From: Abelmoschus esculentus
Lineage: Eukaryota; Streptophyta; Magnoliopsida; Malvales; Malvaceae
NCBI GenBank assembly: GCA_035048815.1
Contig: JAUCBN010000047.1
Location: 12,552,001-12,616,000 of the forward strand
DNA length: 64,000 nt
Reading direction: 5' to 3'
Below are positions 61,643 through 64,000 of the stretch, piece after piece (positions within the stretch are counted from its first letter, which is position 1; each line of letters opens with the position of its first letter). The notes under the pieces are model-generated. The model worked only from the letters and a program-made list of their open reading frames with translations. It was not told the origin of the DNA and did no database searches. The translations under genes were made by a program, and so were the position numbers.

Positions 61643-63780
61643 ACTTCTGATATCAGTATAAGCACTGGTGGGCAGCCCGAGTTTGAGCCATGTTTCCCAG
61701 GACTGATTTTGCATCCCAGTGCCGGGATCTAGTCATGTTTTTCCGTCTAAGTTCGATCGTTTCGCACGACGGTTAGGCATAGATATGAATTAAGCACATA
61801 CGTGCCATAGTAGTAAATGACTTTACTGTGAGACTAGCTAGATCAGTCCTTTTAATTCAGCATTTCTTCTTTATATGATCCCCTTTACTCGATGTGAAGC
61901 CATGGTAACAAGTTGGGGGCTACTTTGTCTTGGCCGCTTCTTTTTCTTTCTCCGCTTGATCGGCACATGAAAACACGGAGCCGCCCTTGCTTTCTCTTTT
62001 TATCATCATCTAGCTCTCGCGCTATAAACCCTAACGGCTGTCACGCTGTTTGATTTTTTTCGTTTAAAATATATATCTAAAATTTTAATTTATCATTGTT
62101 TTAAAATAATATTATTAAAAATTTATCGTTCAATCAAAATTTAACATGTATTTTTTATTTTATTAAAAAATAATTAAAATATTTTTTATAAAACTTAAAC
62201 ATTCTTAAAATCTTAAATATATTAATTTTCTAGAATTTCAAATTCCATAGATGATCTCCCTCGTTAGACTTTATCATTGTTGTTGTTGAATAAATAGAAA
62301 TTTTTTGTGTGTTTTTTTTCGATTCGATTGTCTCGTCTTTCGTCAATTATTGAAAATAGATGATTGAAAAATATAAAATAATTTTCAACTATAACAGTGA
62401 TGGAATTCAACGAGATTATAAAATAAACGACAATAGTTGAATCAATGTTTTAAATTTTAAGGAATTGAGATTATTTTACAATTTTAAGAAATTTAAAATA
62501 TTATTTAATTTATTTTTAGCTTTTTTTAAAAGCAAAAATTATAAAATAAAAAATGTCATGTATTGAGTGATTATTTTTTCGATATATTAATTTTAAAACA
62601 AGTCAAAATAAAAATATTTTATATTAATTTTAATAAAAATACTTTAATTATTTAATAAAAAAATATAATTTAAATACATGGGCTTGCTTTTTACTTTATT
62701 TATGCACAGGCTAGCACAGGCTTGCAGCGAACCAAGTTTCAATCAATGAAACATGTGAATTCGCGGTAAAGTTTCTAATTATTAATTTAAAGAGATTTTT
62801 TTAATAAAATTGTATTATTTTTTATAAATAATATATATTATATTAACTAATCGAATACTATTAATATGTAATAAATATAATAAATATGATTAATAAATAT
62901 AATATCTCTCTCTAAAAATAAATTTTATTATAATACGTATTATTAACTAAAATTTAATTAATATAAGTTTATGTCCGTAAGAAAATCAGCATGAACCATC
63001 TAGTCTCATCAGTTAAAGGAATGGTTGTTATTCTTGGAGGTCACGGGTTCGAGCACTAGTACTGTCAGTACAGTGATTGAGCGATTGATATACAATGATT
63101 AAGAGTATATACTCTAAAATAAATACTATTGTAATCACTGTATAGATAAATAAAAAAATGTTTGTAAGAAAATCAATCACTATATAAAATTATTAATTTA
63201 TAATATAGAAGGAACCATAACAACACGTATTATTTTAGCAATTATAATGAAACTTTTGATACTAAAATATATATTTTGAAAATATAAATACCAAATTAGA
63301 AGATTTGCTATAATTTATGGGTTACTACTGCTATTATCCCTGTATATAATTAAAAAATAGTTTTTTAATAGATATAATTAGAAATTATTTCTGCATTTAA
63401 AGGGATTATATTTTACATTATATTAATTTTAAATTGTGAAGATAAGATTTTATTCGGTATTTAACTACTTCCTTTTATCTAAAATTTAAAAATACGATTT
63501 ATTGGTTTCCAGATGGGTTTGAAAAAATATTTCCTTTTTGTTTTCCTTTTTCCTTAAAAGAAAATATTAATGTTTCTAAATGAGCTGGATTCCATAACGG
63601 CATGGTAACGTTAGGGCTCCCCAACTTTCAAATTCAAAATCAGTGGCATTATCGTTATTATCTCAAAATTAGAGCCCGAATAGCACCACACAAATAATAA
63701 ATAATTTCAAGAAGAGGAAGAAAAGAAATCCTCTATAAACATCACTTTCCCGACCCGTTCAAATAACGTTCCGAAAGCTC
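61643..63780. other. Spacer between PDI and importin alpha genes
   Basis: The PDI 3' UTR probably extends to about 61900. A complex patch to about 62040 contains AAACCCTAA-like sequence. The remainder is AT-rich, apart from the SINE at 62989-63163. Confidence 0.5.
62989..63163 (+). mobile_element. tRNA-derived SINE, copy 2
   Basis: A perfect 12-bp target duplication GTAAGAAAATCA flanks the unit (62977-62988 and 63164-63175). It contains an A-box-like CATCAGTTAAAGG, a B box GGTTCGAGCAC (63046-63056) and a short A-rich tail. Sequence and length match the copy at 45245-45411. A 12-bp duplication of this kind is expected from LINE-driven insertion. Confidence 0.88.
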
Positions 63781-63810
63781 TCTCACTGTCTTCCCAAAGC
63801 GGCGGCCACT

Positions 63811-63828
63811 CTCTCTCTCTCTCTCTCA
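63811..63828. repeat. (CT)n microsatellite in importin alpha leader
   Basis: Nine CT units lie about 90 bp before the importin alpha start codon, in a GC-richer leader. CT repeats in this position are common in plant 5' UTRs. Confidence 0.8.
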
Positions 63829-63918
63829 TTTTCTCAAACATCCGATCGGCGATTCCCGAGATCATCCATCGTATTTCCATCAGGCAATCTCGGATTGTAA
63901 GAGGAATAGGCAGCGACG

Positions 63919-64000
63919 ATGTCTCTAAGACCCAACGCGAGGGCGGAGGTCCGAAGGAACAGGTACAAGGTGGCGGTCGATGCCGAGGAAGGCCGGAGGA
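63919..64000 (+). CDS. Importin subunit alpha, N-terminal end (partial)
   Basis: Nuclear import adaptor that links cargo signals to importin beta. Only 27 codons are inside the window. The start MSLRPNARAEVRRNRYKVAV continues with DAEEGRR, which is the highly conserved opening of plant importin alpha and leads into the importin-beta-binding domain, rich in Arg and Lys. The rest of the gene, with its armadillo repeats, lies beyond the right edge. The upstream leader is GC-richer with a CT repeat. The paralogue (IMPA number) cannot be told from so few residues. Confidence 0.9.
   Translation, partial: MSLRPNARAEVRRNRYKVAVDAEEGRR

Noticed and set aside
1..64000. CRISPR arrays, operons, bacterial promoters or ribosome-binding sites
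   Set aside because: The window is plant nuclear DNA. The repeats present are transposons or microsatellites, without spacer-repeat regularity.

Overview
The window is nuclear DNA of a eudicot plant. The genes have GT-AG introns, the spacers are very AT-rich and full of small DNA transposons, and every recognisable protein belongs to a plant family (BOR borate exporter, Agenet/DUF724 protein, P-class PPR protein, COX5C, plant ERdj3B and PDIL2). A rosid such as cotton (Malvaceae) would fit, but the species is an inference I could not test.

Layout. 1-1.3 kb: unassigned sequence. 1.3-5.0 kb (-): BOR1/BOR2-type borate exporter, 12 coding exons, with several short upstream ORFs in its leader. 5.1-13.8 kb: AT-rich spacer with hAT-like and other miniature elements. 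13.8-14.9 kb (-): decayed GDSL esterase/lipase. 17.6-19.6 kb (+): ARF1-type GTPase. 21.3-27.0 kb (+): Agenet/DUF724 protein with a one-base phase problem at exon 2. 27-31.2 kb: MITE, tRNA-Arg(UCU) and a relic of a NOMO-like gene (-). 32.3-33.9 kb (-): mitochondrial PPR protein. 34.6-35.9 kb (+): COX5C with a long leader intron. 36.6-37.3 kb (+): universal stress protein. 38.6-40.2 kb (+): SAR1 GTPase. 40.3-45.4 kb: spacer with telomere-like repeats, an unexplained complex patch and a SINE. 45.6-47.6 kb (+): TPR protein with a degenerate J-like domain. 48.2-51.5 kb (-): ERdj3B-type ER DnaJ. 51.5-58.8 kb: spacer with two long foldback elements. 58.8-61.6 kb (+): PDI of the PDIL2-1 type. 63.9 kb to the end (+): first codons of an importin alpha gene.

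For ten complete genes I derived splice sites by hand. Nine give an unbroken frame: BOR 721 aa, ARF 181, PPR 501, COX5C 63, USP 164, SAR1 193, TPR 584, ERdj3B 344 and PDI 358. The tenth, DUF724, is in frame from exon 2 onwards. The gene order resembles, from memory, the duplicated Arabidopsis segments At2g47160-47710 and At3g62270-62600. In that comparison the GDSL and NOMO-like genes occupy their expected positions but are broken here. Several products serve the secretory pathway (ARF and SAR1 in coat assembly, ERdj3B and PDI in ER folding), but this looks like inherited linkage rather than an operon-like system.

The most interesting features are: (1) a boron-transporter leader with two AUG-stop elements plus two other short uORFs; (2) a GC-AG intron in the same gene; (3) a family of 9-bp-duplicating MULE-like foldback elements, one inside a DUF724 intron; (4) hAT-like non-autonomous elements with 8-bp target duplications; (5) two SINE copies, one just upstream of the TPR gene; and (6) two gene relics.
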